Shown here piece by piece: positions 8,601 to 16,697 of a stretch of 63,068 nucleotides of DNA (within the stretch, counting starts at the first letter, position 1; every line of letters starts with the position of its first letter). The translations under genes and the position numbers were made by a program. Source of the stretch: Fibrobacter sp. (lineage in GTDB: Bacteria; Fibrobacterota; Fibrobacteria; Fibrobacterales; Fibrobacteraceae); the NCBI GenBank assembly GCA_017649565.1, contig JAGCGO010000103.1:1-63068 (forward strand), given 5' to 3'. A model generated the notes under the pieces. That model saw only the letters and a program-made list of their open reading frames with translations. It was not told the origin of the DNA and searched no databases.

Positions 8601-9812
8601 GCGGTTACGCTTGGCGATGCTTTCCTTGTTGCTAAGAATATGGGACCCATCGCTTCGAACTCGAGATTCCGTTACAATACGGGGCATTACGTCCTGTTCG
8701 GGGAACCGGTCCTGATGATGCCCTACAGCCGGGGCGAAATTGTGCTCGACCAGAATATCGATACATTGAAGGCCCTGGACAAGGTTACGCTGAGTGGCTC
8801 GGTGCAGGGGCTGGATCACGGGATGATTCATCTGTCCCTTCGTGAAGGTCGCTATGGCAAAAGGCTGTATGCCGGTTATACGGAAAAAGAAACTCCCACG
8901 GCAAAGGATTCGCTCGATGTGTCCTTTGATGGCGCGTTGATCTATTCCGAAGACGTGCAAGTTGCCGGCGGTCGGTTTAGTGTTGAGTTTGTGACTCCGC
9001 GTAAACTTGCGTTTGGCGATACTTCCGCTGAATTCCAGGCCTGGGCTTATTCCAACGATGTGAAACCCATTTTCCGCCATTGGAAAGAGGGCATCATTAT
9101 TGCGGGAATGTCGTCGTATGCGGATTCTATCCACGACGAAACGCCTCCGACGGTCCGTATACAGTCCTGCTTTAACGAGGGACGGTCTTCGGATTATGCG
9201 GACGGGCAGATTATCGAATTGCAGTCTCCGGCATGCCTCCAGGTCGTTTTCGAGGACTCCACGGCGCTTGACTATCGCGAACAGGCGGACGAGGGCATTT
9301 CCTTTGAAATCGAGGGGTGGCAAACTCCGTTCCATCCGTACCCTTATTTGGAACAAACGTCTAAGCGGGCCGTTGTCCGTATGAACTTTACGTCCGAATT
9401 GTATCCGCCCGACCAGTATGTGTTCAAGGCCGCTGCTTACGACGTGATGGGCAACCGCGGCGAAAAAACGGTTACCGTGAATATTACGGAAGAAATGGAG
9501 TCGGGACTTGCTGACGTGTTCAACGTCCCCAATCCGATGGGCAAGAAGGGGACGACTTTCTACTTCAAGAATTTGGCAGGCAACGAGCGTACATCGTCCG
9601 TGAACATCTTTATCTATAACCAGAACGGTCGTTTGGTGAAGGTTCTCAAGAATGCCGTTTCCGGCCTGACAACTTGGGACGGTCGCGATAACCATGGCAA
9701 TATGCTTGCGAACGGCCTTTATCACTATGTTGTCAAGAGTGTCGTCTCGGCGACCGAGGAACACCCTGGCAAGACTTGGAAGAAAAAACAGAAACTATTG
9801 ATTTCGAGGTAA
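5679..9812 (+). CDS. porU: PorU-like C25-family protease, type IX secretion system sortase
   Basis: 1377 aa. A short hydrophobic N-terminal signal is followed by a propeptide-like beta domain and then a gingipain-type (C25) caspase-like domain, about residues 640-1010. The catalytic pair is visible as His885 in YFGHAS and Cys919 in SFSCSTSRF, a His-to-Cys spacing of 34 that fits gingipains and PorU. Supporting motifs are YVLLVGYGHFDYRG, DLAVGRLTVLSEDE and YVLFGEPVLMMPY. The C-terminus (~1285-1377) is a FlgD-like Ig fold (NVPNPMGKKGTTF, TTWDGRDNHGN, LANGLYHYVV). In Bacteroidota, PorU cleaves the C-terminal sorting domain of type IX cargo and attaches the cargo to the surface. The same role here is inferred from homology and size. 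Confidence 0.88.
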   Translation: MERFSILCFVIFKFKNSVFVVLSLVACCLASTVVEDSRSRFVLKDMVYESSAYTCENGKGSRFVPENAVVSEHDGVAYRTYRVALPSKEKPSVRIGKVKLVPLGAPFCDATSQKSYPLSVSEPFMRDGLWISEIVVPLFEKKGKSIALRKEFELTVEYAGGAVSGVYPGKRAVSRVLNRKSAARFGVEQGKARKALRRTAQSSLSDVRFLITLNVGDRDVASFNEDGLYAIDFDALRRALPTDRQDSIKGIPINKICLFGANPDSLSERVPGSALLTPNQIFEIPIEIHDHTSKSNLTPDGTFGPGDSIVFVGYGTSMWKRMDSEDSTYENGSMDYFHSYSPYSFYQSFSFGYKTSGNGLRLSVLPAPAGAGKSIKFLRYVRGEKDERLIDSYHGKDLEWDTRTGKEWFWTWHCRFDTTTLSSAKLKFPQTSDLLGYVDGGASYVAVSFFPYRSVYDSNAERTFDQPKNEGLSESTYTKRMNGINFSLEVNGKTYSSSTLVPGGNFRIDDVSLKPKGNLFTLTLLPNEVQYDRFDGYTVAYEWKPVADTAEWILPGAVSGVIQIPVGKDANLRLMKFRDYEPLGLLKIENGVAKDSIASGEDVRYLLYRNGVYRNNISVTAIPEHTPGALNDLAAINNKTEYLIIAPTVFGQKSYELAKFRSEGSAIATFQTTLVLAEDIYRYYKGGSPSPVAIRNYIAYAKGICPNLKYVLLVGYGHFDYRGVSQLRLPTNFIPPFEKEAAASEDFFGVTDSGRVAIYGSEGVDLAVGRLTVLSEDELNSYLKKAQEYEKVGLYDHSFWRSTLIAAADDAKNGNAVDKTKHTHGQERVAALIDSLSRQKKYRWNQKKIYLLNYKEDASGQKKDAAQQMLDALNQGALMTTYFGHASVTDWASEGLLKNSYVSRLTKTKLYTILNSFSCSTSRFDNGKPISLTHSFVMSPNVGAIAAIGALRETFANENEMFAKMLMESALFDSAVTLGDAFLVAKNMGPIASNSRFRYNTGHYVLFGEPVLMMPYSRGEIVLDQNIDTLKALDKVTLSGSVQGLDHGMIHLSLREGRYGKRLYAGYTEKETPTAKDSLDVSFDGALIYSEDVQVAGGRFSVEFVTPRKLAFGDTSAEFQAWAYSNDVKPIFRHWKEGIIIAGMSSYADSIHDETPPTVRIQSCFNEGRSSDYADGQIIELQSPACLQVVFEDSTALDYREQADEGISFEIEGWQTPFHPYPYLEQTSKRAVVRMNFTSELYPPDQYVFKAAAYDVMGNRGEKTVTVNITEEMESGLADVFNVPNPMGKKGTTFYFKNLAGNERTSSVNIFIYNQNGRLVKVLKNAVSGLTTWDGRDNHGNMLANGLYHYVVKSVVSATEEHPGKTWKKKQKLLISR

Positions 9813-9815
9813 AAA

Positions 9816-10685
9816 ATGGATTTGCGTGAAAAGCCTGGCAAGGTTCAGAAATTTTTGGAGCTGATGCTTCGCTTTAGGTTGATTGCCCTAGTGGTGATGG
9901 TTGTTGCGTCTGTTACTTTTGTTGCGACAGCTTTTTCGGAATTTGTGGGTTTCCCGCTCGGGGCGTCTGAATCGTTCGGAATGTGGTTTGCGGAAGTTGA
10001 GTCGGTACAGAGCCTGTGGTCCTCTGCGCAGTACTTGTTTGTCGCAGGCGTTGCCTGTGTGGTGCTGCTATTTGTCTTTGGCGGAGTCCGTGCGGGGATT
10101 GCGTCGATGGTGACGACGCTGGCCTGCTTTGCCGCCCTGTACGTGCTGGACGGCGGGGAAGGCATCGTGCTTCCGATGTTTGGAATCCTTGCGCTTGTCG
10201 CCCTTGCGCTGTTCCTGTTCGTCAAGAACTCCGTTGCCTGTGCGCTATTCCCGTTTGTCCTGTGCAGCCTGTTCCTTACGGGACTGCTGCATGTGTGCCC
10301 CTGGGGCCTCAGCGAGTCCCCGATGGAGCTCTGGTGGGCCGCGTTTGCGGTATTCGCGTTTGCCAACTCCATGGCGTTCGCGCTTGTGGCCGGGAAACAT
10401 CTCGGTGCCGGAGTCCCGCAGGCGGGTGCCCTGGTGAAGTCGGCCAGGCAGATGCTCGTGCCTGTGCTGGTCGGTGCCCTGCTGCTTGTCGTGGCTGTCG
10501 TTCAATCGCGTGCGGATGGGGCTGCGGGAACGTCCTGGCCGAATGCGGTGCTCCGCTACGTGGTTCTGGTGGCCTGGTTCTTCGTGTTCTTCTTCCCGAT
10601 CACGTCGTTTGCCCCGTGGGAACGCCTGCGTGCAGGAACCCGTCGCGTGCAGATGAAGGACAAGAAGAAAAAATCCAAGAAATAA
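9816..10685 (+). CDS. hypothetical polytopic inner-membrane protein
   Basis: 289 aa. About seven hydrophobic segments span residues ~20-270, and the short C-terminal tail is strongly basic (KDKKKKSKK), which suggests a cytoplasmic end. It begins 3 bases after the porU stop, so it is almost certainly co-transcribed and perhaps functionally linked to surface secretion. No family motif was recognised, and I cannot match it to a known type IX component by sequence alone. Confidence 0.75.
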   Translation: MDLREKPGKVQKFLELMLRFRLIALVVMVVASVTFVATAFSEFVGFPLGASESFGMWFAEVESVQSLWSSAQYLFVAGVACVVLLFVFGGVRAGIASMVTTLACFAALYVLDGGEGIVLPMFGILALVALALFLFVKNSVACALFPFVLCSLFLTGLLHVCPWGLSESPMELWWAAFAVFAFANSMAFALVAGKHLGAGVPQAGALVKSARQMLVPVLVGALLLVVAVVQSRADGAAGTSWPNAVLRYVVLVAWFFVFFFPITSFAPWERLRAGTRRVQMKDKKKKSKK

Positions 10686-10836
10686 AGCGCGCTAATAACG
10701 CGCGCTGTATTGCGATTGTCATCCCCGCGACCCGTAGTGTGCTTGTCGAACTAAGGCGGGCATCTCCTTTATAAATGTATTCCCCGCCCGGAGGCGGGGA
10801 TCACAAGTCGGTTGTTCGTGTGTTGCGGCGTTCGCC
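10686..10836. other. convergent intergenic region with two GC-rich palindromes
   Basis: Two perfect hairpins are visible. The first is AGCGCGC at 10686-10692 pairing with GCGCGCT at 10700-10706. The second is TCCCCGCC at 10781-10788 pairing with GGCGGGGA at 10793-10800. They lie between the converging membrane-protein gene and yicC. The segment between them (GTCATCCCCGCG... and GCGGGCATCTCC) resembles dispersed extragenic palindromic repeats found in many genomes. Neither hairpin has a strong U-tract, so their role as terminators is uncertain. Confidence 0.5.
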
Positions 10837-11718
10837 TTATGCGATATTAAGAGACTGTTCGCGGATGCACTCGATCTCGTTCTTGAGCTCGATGGCAAGC
10901 GCTGCAATCTCTGCGCTCTGGCACTTGGTCCCAAGCGTGTTTGCCTCGCGGCCCATTTCCTGGAGGATGAATCCGAGGTTCTTGCCCTGGGCACCGCCCT
11001 TCTTGAGTGCGTCAAGGAACAGCTTGTTGTGGCTGCGGAAACGTGTAATCTCTTCGTGGATGTCGAGTTTGTCTGCCATGATGCAGGCTTCCTGCAGCAG
11101 GCGCACGTCGTCGATTTCACTGTCCTTCATGAGCGCATTGATGCGTTCGCGGAACTTGACTTTCCATGCCTCGATGCGTTGCGGGTCGAGCACTTCGACC
11201 TTGTCGAGCACTGCGTTTAGGTGGTTGACTCGCTTTTCCAGGTCGGCGGCAAGGTTCGCGCCTTCCTTTTCACGCATGGCGATGACTCCGTCCAGAGCTT
11301 TTGAAAGTTCCGCCTTCAGGTGCTTTTCCCATGCCTCGTTGTCGGCGCCTGCGTCGGTAAACTGCAGCACCTCGGGGATAGAAAGTACGTGCTCCAGCTT
11401 GATGTCGCCGGCGATGCCGTACTTGGCCTGCATGGCCTTCGTGATCTCGACAAACTTGGAGATGGCGGCTTCGTTGTAGCAGACGGGGATGTTCCCGACA
11501 TTGCCTTCGCCGAGGGTGATGCTCATGTTCACCGACCCGCGCGCGAGCTTGTCCTTGACAAGTGCCTTCAGGTCGTTTTCCAGGTAGGCGAAGTTCTTCG
11601 GGATCTTGCTTGAAATTTCGAGGAAGCGGCTGTTCACGCTGCGCACTTCGATAACGCAGCTCGTTCCGTTCAGGGTGGATTCGCTCTTGCCGAACCCGGT
11701 CATGGAAATGATGGACAT
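10837..11718 (-). CDS. yicC: YicC family endoribonuclease
   Basis: 293 aa from the ATG at 11718, which gives the family's characteristic start MSIISMTGFGKSE. An upstream in-frame ATG at 11751 lies inside metXW and is less likely. Conserved regions are VEVRSVNSRFLE-like (here IEVRSVNSRFLEISSKIP) and the C-terminal YicC/DUF1732 block (DVRLLQEACIMADKLDIHEE, GFILQEMGREANTLGTKCQ). YicC in E. coli and YloC in B. subtilis are RNases, and the family often contributes to RNA decay. It starts 1 base after the metX-metW stop, so the two are co-transcribed. Confidence 0.93.
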   Translation of the reverse strand: MSIISMTGFGKSESTLNGTSCVIEVRSVNSRFLEISSKIPKNFAYLENDLKALVKDKLARGSVNMSITLGEGNVGNIPVCYNEAAISKFVEITKAMQAKYGIAGDIKLEHVLSIPEVLQFTDAGADNEAWEKHLKAELSKALDGVIAMREKEGANLAADLEKRVNHLNAVLDKVEVLDPQRIEAWKVKFRERINALMKDSEIDDVRLLQEACIMADKLDIHEEITRFRSHNKLFLDALKKGGAQGKNLGFILQEMGREANTLGTKCQSAEIAALAIELKNEIECIREQSLNIA

Positions 11719-11719
11719 A

Positions 11720-13516
11720 TCAAACCTTCTTGCTGATCGTCGCGATGACATGTTCGGCGCCGAAGTTCGGGATGCCGATGGCGGTGAGGAACTTGCTCAG
11801 CGTGTGCTCGCTCTGGAAATTGATGTTCTCGATGCGGAACCCTTCCTTTTTGCAGAGCGTGTAGAAGTCCTTTACCGTCAAGAGGCGAATGTTCGGCGTG
11901 TCGTACCACTCGTACGGCAGTTCCTTGGACTTGGGCATGCGACCGTGGAGCATGAGGCTTCCGCGGGTAGTCCAGTGCCCGAAATTCGGGAACGTGACGA
12001 TGGCCTTCTTCGCGACGCGTAAAAGTTCGTTCAGGAGTGCCACGGGGTCGCGGATTTCCTGGATGGTGCGGTTGATAATCGCGTAGTCGAAGCTGCCGTC
12101 CTTGAGGTCCGAGATGCCTCGGTCGTCCAGGTCGCGCTGGATGACCTGCACGTCTTTTTCGAGACAGTCCAAAATGCCGGTGATGTTCTTCTCGATGCCG
12201 AAACCGGTGACTTTCTTCTTCTTGGCGAGGTAGTCGAGCAAGTCGCCGCTGCCGCAACCGAGATCGAGCACATGGCTGCCTTCCTTCACGAGTTTGCCGA
12301 GCAGCTTGAAGTCGCTCTCCTCGTGGAATACGGGGACTGCCTGCGTGCCTTGCTGTGGGATAATCTTCGAATCCAGGAAACGCCCCACAGCCTTTCCGAG
12401 TTCGCCCACTTCGATGAGGAATCCATCGTGACCGAACTGCGTGTCGAGTTCAAGGCTCGTGACTGATTTGCCTACGTTGAGGAGCGCGCTAGTGATGCGA
12501 CGGCTCTCGTGCGGCGGGAACAGCCAGTCGGTGGAGAGGTTCACGTTCAGCACTTCGGCGCCAATGTCCTTGAAGGCGTTTTCGATGCTGCCGTATTCCG
12601 TTTCCAAATCAAAGGCGTCGGTCGCGTGCGCGATATGCAAATAACTGTTCGCGTCAAAACGGTCCACGAACTTTTTGCCTTGGTAGCGCAGATAGCTTTC
12701 GATGGGCAGTTGCAGGTCGAACGGCGTAGAATACGTGACGGCGTGGCTCTTGTTCTCTTGCGCCTGTGCGCGCTTGAACTTCTGTTCCATGCCGATGGCC
12801 GAAAGGTAGGTGATGTGCGCGAGCTTGCGGGCGTTTGCGAGGCCCACGTCGGGCTTTTGCGCCTTGTCGTAGTAGTCGCCGCCGTTGAAGTCCGGGTCCT
12901 GCGTAATCACGTCGCGGGCCACCACTTCGAATCCGAGCGCCTGGCTCGAGAATCGTGGCGAACTTGCGATGATCACGATGCGCTTCACTTGTTCAGGATA
13001 GTAGATGGCCCACTTCATGGCCTGGAAACCGCCCATGGAGCCGCCCAGGACGCAGTAGAATTCCTTGATGCCGAGGCCGTCGGCGAGTTCCTTCTGCGCA
13101 TGCACCATGTCGCCGATGGTGATGATGGGGAAGGTGCTGCCGTAAGGCTTGCCTGTGCGCGGGTTGATTGTCGCGGGGCCCGTGGTGCCCTTGCAGCCGC
13201 CCAAGATGTTGCTGCAGACTACGAAGAAGCGGTCTGTGTCGATGGCCTTGCCGGGTCCGATGAGTTCATCCCACCAGCCGGGCTTCTTGTCGTTTTCAGT
13301 ATACCAGCCGGCGGCGTGCGCATCGGCGGTGAGCGGCGAGCAAATCCACACCGCGTTGTCGGCAGAGGCGTTCAACTTGCCGTATGTCTCGTAACGGATA
13401 GTCAGCGCAGGGAGCGTGCTTCCGTTTTCCAGCACAAAACCGGCCTCGCCATAGTCCTTGACGAAGTCCTTCGGCTCAACGGGGCCGATGCTGGATTTAT
13501 GCAAATATTCACTCAT
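11720..13516 (-). CDS. metX: fused homoserine O-acetyltransferase (MetX) and methionine biosynthesis protein MetW
   Basis: 598 aa in one continuous frame. Residues ~10-370 are an alpha/beta-hydrolase MetX: GCKGTTGP oxyanion region, nucleophile Ser160 in LGGSMGG, and the late Asp and His in STDWLFPP and FGHDGFLIE. Residues ~385-598 are MetW, an SAM-type methyltransferase fold with VLDLGCGSGDLLDYL, FDYAIINRTIQE and HWTTRGSLMLHGRMP. MetX acylates homoserine for methionine synthesis; MetW is usually encoded beside it and needed for full MetX activity. Starts at 13543 and 13522 are also open; I took 13516 (MSEYLHKSS). No strong ribosome binding site is visible. Confidence 0.92.
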   Translation of the reverse strand: MSEYLHKSSIGPVEPKDFVKDYGEAGFVLENGSTLPALTIRYETYGKLNASADNAVWICSPLTADAHAAGWYTENDKKPGWWDELIGPGKAIDTDRFFVVCSNILGGCKGTTGPATINPRTGKPYGSTFPIITIGDMVHAQKELADGLGIKEFYCVLGGSMGGFQAMKWAIYYPEQVKRIVIIASSPRFSSQALGFEVVARDVITQDPDFNGGDYYDKAQKPDVGLANARKLAHITYLSAIGMEQKFKRAQAQENKSHAVTYSTPFDLQLPIESYLRYQGKKFVDRFDANSYLHIAHATDAFDLETEYGSIENAFKDIGAEVLNVNLSTDWLFPPHESRRITSALLNVGKSVTSLELDTQFGHDGFLIEVGELGKAVGRFLDSKIIPQQGTQAVPVFHEESDFKLLGKLVKEGSHVLDLGCGSGDLLDYLAKKKKVTGFGIEKNITGILDCLEKDVQVIQRDLDDRGISDLKDGSFDYAIINRTIQEIRDPVALLNELLRVAKKAIVTFPNFGHWTTRGSLMLHGRMPKSKELPYEWYDTPNIRLLTVKDFYTLCKKEGFRIENINFQSEHTLSKFLTAIGIPNFGAEHVIATISKKV

Positions 13517-13715
13517 ATGCATAAATATAGTAAAAGAAACCATTTGCTAGTTATTGTTTTTGCCTATGTCTACCAATGTATTAATGTTTTAAGTCTAGAA
13601 CCTTGATAGAATTTCAATTCGCAAAGAAAAACTTGTGTTTTGGTATAGGGATATAATAAAATAATACTAATGGGCTTATTAATATATATATTGATAGAAA
13701 CACAAAGGGGCGGTT

Positions 13716-14831
13716 ATGAGTATTTCCCTAAAAGTTCTTTTAATTTTGTTTGCATTTGCAATGCTTGCCGCATGTAGCGGCGATCATTCTAAAGAATTGC
13801 TTTTACCGGACGAGGATGACTCGTATGTTAGCGAGGACGAAACGTTGAGCAGTTCTAGCCACGAGATAGACCGAAATTGTTTAAGTAGCGAGAATAAAAA
13901 CAGTTCAAGCAGTACGAAAAAGAGCTCTTCTAGCAGGGCTTCTTCGTCTAGCAGTATTCAGAAAGCCAAATCCTCGTCAAGCAAAAAATCGTCGAGTAGC
14001 ACGGCGAAATCATCTAGCAGTGAAACGAAGAAATCTTCTTCGAGTCATTTCAAGGAAAACTGGAAATATTTGAATCCGGATATCAGCTATGGAGAAATGA
14101 CGGATTCCCGCGACGGCCAGGTCTACAAGACGGTAGAGATTGGAGAACAATTGTGGATGGCGGAAAATCTCAACTACGAGGTTGACGAAAGTTTCTGCTA
14201 CAATGACTCCTCTGAATATTGTGCCAAGTATGGACGTCTTTATAAATGGGCGGCTGCATTGGGCATGCCAGATAGCCTATGCGGCTATCGTCATCGGTGT
14301 CCGCTGCCGTCGGGCGATATTCAAGGAGTATGTCCTAGCGGCTGGCACTTGCCCAGTGTAGATGACTGGCAAACTCTGTTTGGTGCAATTGATGATGAAT
14401 ACGAACGAGAAGAAAAGTGTTATTGCGATACTCAAAAGGGGGGATTGTCTCTAAAAGCCACTTCCGGTTGGATTATTTTTGATTTCCCGGAATGTGAGTT
14501 CGATATGAACGAGGAGGGGGTCTGCTTAGACGAGTTTGGCGTCCCGATGCTTCCTCCGGGCATTTATGATGGCAACGGCACCGATTCGTTCGGTTTTTCC
14601 GCGCTTCCTGGTGGCGTTCTTTATATGGAACATCCGCAGAATCCAAGGATCTACGGCTGGGAAGAGGATGCGAACTTTTGGACGTCTACAGAGGGGAACG
14701 ATAGCCTTTATGCCTTCAACATGGTTATTTATGGTATTGGAGACGACGAAGAAGGAAGGGGCCCAGATAAAGCGCAGATTGTCAGTGAGCAGAAGAGTAT
14801 GGGTATGTCTGTTCGTTGCGTGAAGGACTAA
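13716..14831 (+). CDS. FISUMP-domain lipoprotein with poly-serine linker
   Basis: 371 aa. The lipoprotein signal is MSISLKVLLILFAFAMLAAC (Cys20), followed by a ~90-residue low-complexity linker made of Ser runs broken by Lys and Glu. The C-terminal ~250 residues are a Fibrobacter succinogenes major paralogous (FISUMP) domain: DSRDGQVYKTVEIG, LWMAENLNY, YGRLYKWAAAL, CPSGWHLPS, FSALPGG, ANFWTSTE and a final SVRCVKD. Cysteines spread through the domain suggest disulfides. FISUMP proteins are surface lipoproteins expanded in this phylum, with no settled biochemical role. The upstream 13544-13715 region is AT-rich and probably holds the promoter. Confidence 0.9.
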   Translation: MSISLKVLLILFAFAMLAACSGDHSKELLLPDEDDSYVSEDETLSSSSHEIDRNCLSSENKNSSSSTKKSSSSRASSSSSIQKAKSSSSKKSSSSTAKSSSSETKKSSSSHFKENWKYLNPDISYGEMTDSRDGQVYKTVEIGEQLWMAENLNYEVDESFCYNDSSEYCAKYGRLYKWAAALGMPDSLCGYRHRCPLPSGDIQGVCPSGWHLPSVDDWQTLFGAIDDEYEREEKCYCDTQKGGLSLKATSGWIIFDFPECEFDMNEEGVCLDEFGVPMLPPGIYDGNGTDSFGFSALPGGVLYMEHPQNPRIYGWEEDANFWTSTEGNDSLYAFNMVIYGIGDDEEGRGPDKAQIVSEQKSMGMSVRCVKD

Positions 14832-14852
14832 AATTGTTATTATTATGGTTGC

Positions 14853-15746
14853 ATGCCGATTTTTGAAGAAAAAGCGCAAATTGTCCAGTTTCCCAAGTTC
14901 CTTGACGAACGTGGGAACCTGAGTGTCGTGGAATCGCAGAAGCAGGTGCCTTTCCGGTTCCGTCGCTGCTACTGGATTTACGACGTTCCCGGCGGTGAAC
15001 TCCGCGGGAGCCACGCCTTCAAGAATCAGCACGAGGTCATTGTCGCCCTTTCTGGGAGTTTCGATGCGGTCATCCATGACGGTGTGGAAGAGAAGCGCTA
15101 CTCGCTTTCCCGCTCCTATTACGGACTCTACTTGCCGCCCATGCATTACCGTACGCTCGACAACTTTTCGACGAATTCCTTGGCGCTCGTGATTTCTTCG
15201 ACGCCCTATGAGGAAGATGACTACATCTGGGAACGCGACGAATTTTGCCGGATGAAATCTTCATGGACTCCGGCTCCGCTGGACAATGCGTCTGTCGATG
15301 GTTGCGCGAAGAAATCGGATCTTGCATCCGTGAAGGCCGCGACGATAGATGATTGTTCGCTTCTGACTCTCCCGCGCCACAGCGAACGTTCGGGCAGCCT
15401 AACCTCGCTCGAAAACTCGAAGGATATCCCCTTCGACGTGAAGCGCATCTTTTACCTGTACGATATCCCCGGCGGCGAGAACCGCGGGGGGCATGCCCAC
15501 AAGGAATGTCACCAGATGCTCGTGGCGGCAAGCGGCGCTTTCGATGTGAAGGTTTCCGACGGCAAGAATGAAAAGATTTACAGGCTGGACCGTCCATACT
15601 ACGGTCTGCATGTCCCGCCCGGAGTCTGGGCGGAAGAATTGAATTTTTCTTCGGGCTCCATTTGCCTGGTGCTGACCTCGCACGAGTTCGACGAAGAAGA
15701 CTACTGGCGCGAATACGGCGATTACGTTGCTTTCAAGAGAGGCTAG
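14853..15746 (+). CDS. tandem FdtA/QdtA-type cupin (dTDP-sugar 3,4-ketoisomerase family), duplicated domain
   Basis: 297 aa made of two homologous cupin halves (~10-130 and ~165-295), each with YDVPGGE or YDIPGGE, an RG-HA core and a YYGLxxPP turn. FdtA/QdtA enzymes isomerise dTDP-4-keto-6-deoxyglucose to the 3-keto sugar before transamination. The second half keeps the canonical RGGHAHKECHQ pattern. The first reads RGSHAFKNQHE, with the second His replaced by Phe and the Gln by Glu, so it may be catalytically weak or structural. It is the first gene of an overlapping glycan operon; the TAG stop abuts the next ATG. Confidence 0.85.
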   Translation: MPIFEEKAQIVQFPKFLDERGNLSVVESQKQVPFRFRRCYWIYDVPGGELRGSHAFKNQHEVIVALSGSFDAVIHDGVEEKRYSLSRSYYGLYLPPMHYRTLDNFSTNSLALVISSTPYEEDDYIWERDEFCRMKSSWTPAPLDNASVDGCAKKSDLASVKAATIDDCSLLTLPRHSERSGSLTSLENSKDIPFDVKRIFYLYDIPGGENRGGHAHKECHQMLVAASGAFDVKVSDGKNEKIYRLDRPYYGLHVPPGVWAEELNFSSGSICLVLTSHEFDEEDYWREYGDYVAFKRG

Positions 15747-16697
15747 ATGGCTTGGGTCGAGATGACAGCGGAAGAATACGGTCGCACCTTTGCGGCTCCT
15801 TTGGCGGTGTATCTTGGCAAGGATTTCAATTTGCTGAACGCACCAAAGGTCGATGCCGTGCATTTCCTCGCCTTTGACGATGACGGATTCCGTATGGGAA
15901 TCGTTCTTGGCGAGCGTGGCGACGAATGGCTTTCGCCTTTCTCGGCTCCGTTTGGCGGCTTTACATACAAGGACGATGAAATTCCTGTCGAGCAGATCGA
16001 TGCGGCTCTGGCACACCTTGCCTCTTTTGCCCGCGAGAAACGCAAGAAGGTAAGGATTGTACTCCCGCCATCGCTCTATGCGAAGTCCCTGTTGTCGAAG
16101 ACGGTATCGTCGATGTTCCGCAACGGGTTTTCGCTGTCTTACACCGATCTGGATTTTGCTTTTGACCTGAGCAAGCCTTACGAAAGCCTGCTTGCAAAGC
16201 GTATGGCGCGCAGGAACTTGAAAACGGCGCTGGCTGCAGGGTTCGATTTCCGCAAGGAAGACTCCGCCGAAGGCCGTGCCGTGGCGTACGAGGTTATCCG
16301 CAAGAATCGAGAAAGCAAGAACTACGATTTGAAAATGAGCCTCGATGCACTCGAAAAGACTTCGGCTGTCGTGGATGTAGATTACTTCACGCTCTATCAG
16401 GCGGGCGTTCCGCTGGCTGCTGCAGTCGTGTATCGCGTTTCCTCGAAAATTGCGCAGGTCATTTATTGGGGCGATGTCCCGAACGACGGCAAGTCGAAAC
16501 CGATGAACATGGTCGCCTACAAGACGTTCGAGTTCTATCGCGAAGCGGGTTTTGATTTCCTGGATGTCGGACCGTCTTCTGTCGAGGGCGTGCCCAATAC
16601 GGGCCTCTGCTCGTTCAAGGAGACTATCGGCTGCTTTGTGGACCTGAAGTACGCTTTTGAGTATGACGGTGCGTGCGCCGGCGCGGGGGAGTGCTGA
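15747..16697 (+). CDS. FemAB-like GNAT acyltransferase
   Basis: 316 aa. The layout matches FemAB-type double-GNAT proteins: an N-terminal domain that ends in a poorly conserved beta/alpha stretch and a C-terminal half with LLAKRMARRNLKTALAAGF, SKNYDLKMSLDAL, a small-residue strand (VPLAAAVVYRV), PMNMVAYKTFEFYREAGFDF and LDVGPSS. It probably N-acylates an amino sugar (the DegT product) or another envelope precursor in the cytoplasm. It begins directly after the cupin stop and its TGA overlaps the ATG of the aminotransferase (TGATG), so translation is coupled. The substrate is inferred from context only. Confidence 0.75.
   Translation: MAWVEMTAEEYGRTFAAPLAVYLGKDFNLLNAPKVDAVHFLAFDDDGFRMGIVLGERGDEWLSPFSAPFGGFTYKDDEIPVEQIDAALAHLASFAREKRKKVRIVLPPSLYAKSLLSKTVSSMFRNGFSLSYTDLDFAFDLSKPYESLLAKRMARRNLKTALAAGFDFRKEDSAEGRAVAYEVIRKNRESKNYDLKMSLDALEKTSAVVDVDYFTLYQAGVPLAAAVVYRVSSKIAQVIYWGDVPNDGKSKPMNMVAYKTFEFYREAGFDFLDVGPSSVEGVPNTGLCSFKETIGCFVDLKYAFEYDGACAGAGEC

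Noticed and set aside
7434..9764. 776-codon open frame on the minus strand
   Set aside because: Fully antisense to the PorU-like gene, whose motifs and C25 catalytic pair are clear. The antisense protein has no recognisable motif and its composition is that of a mirror frame.
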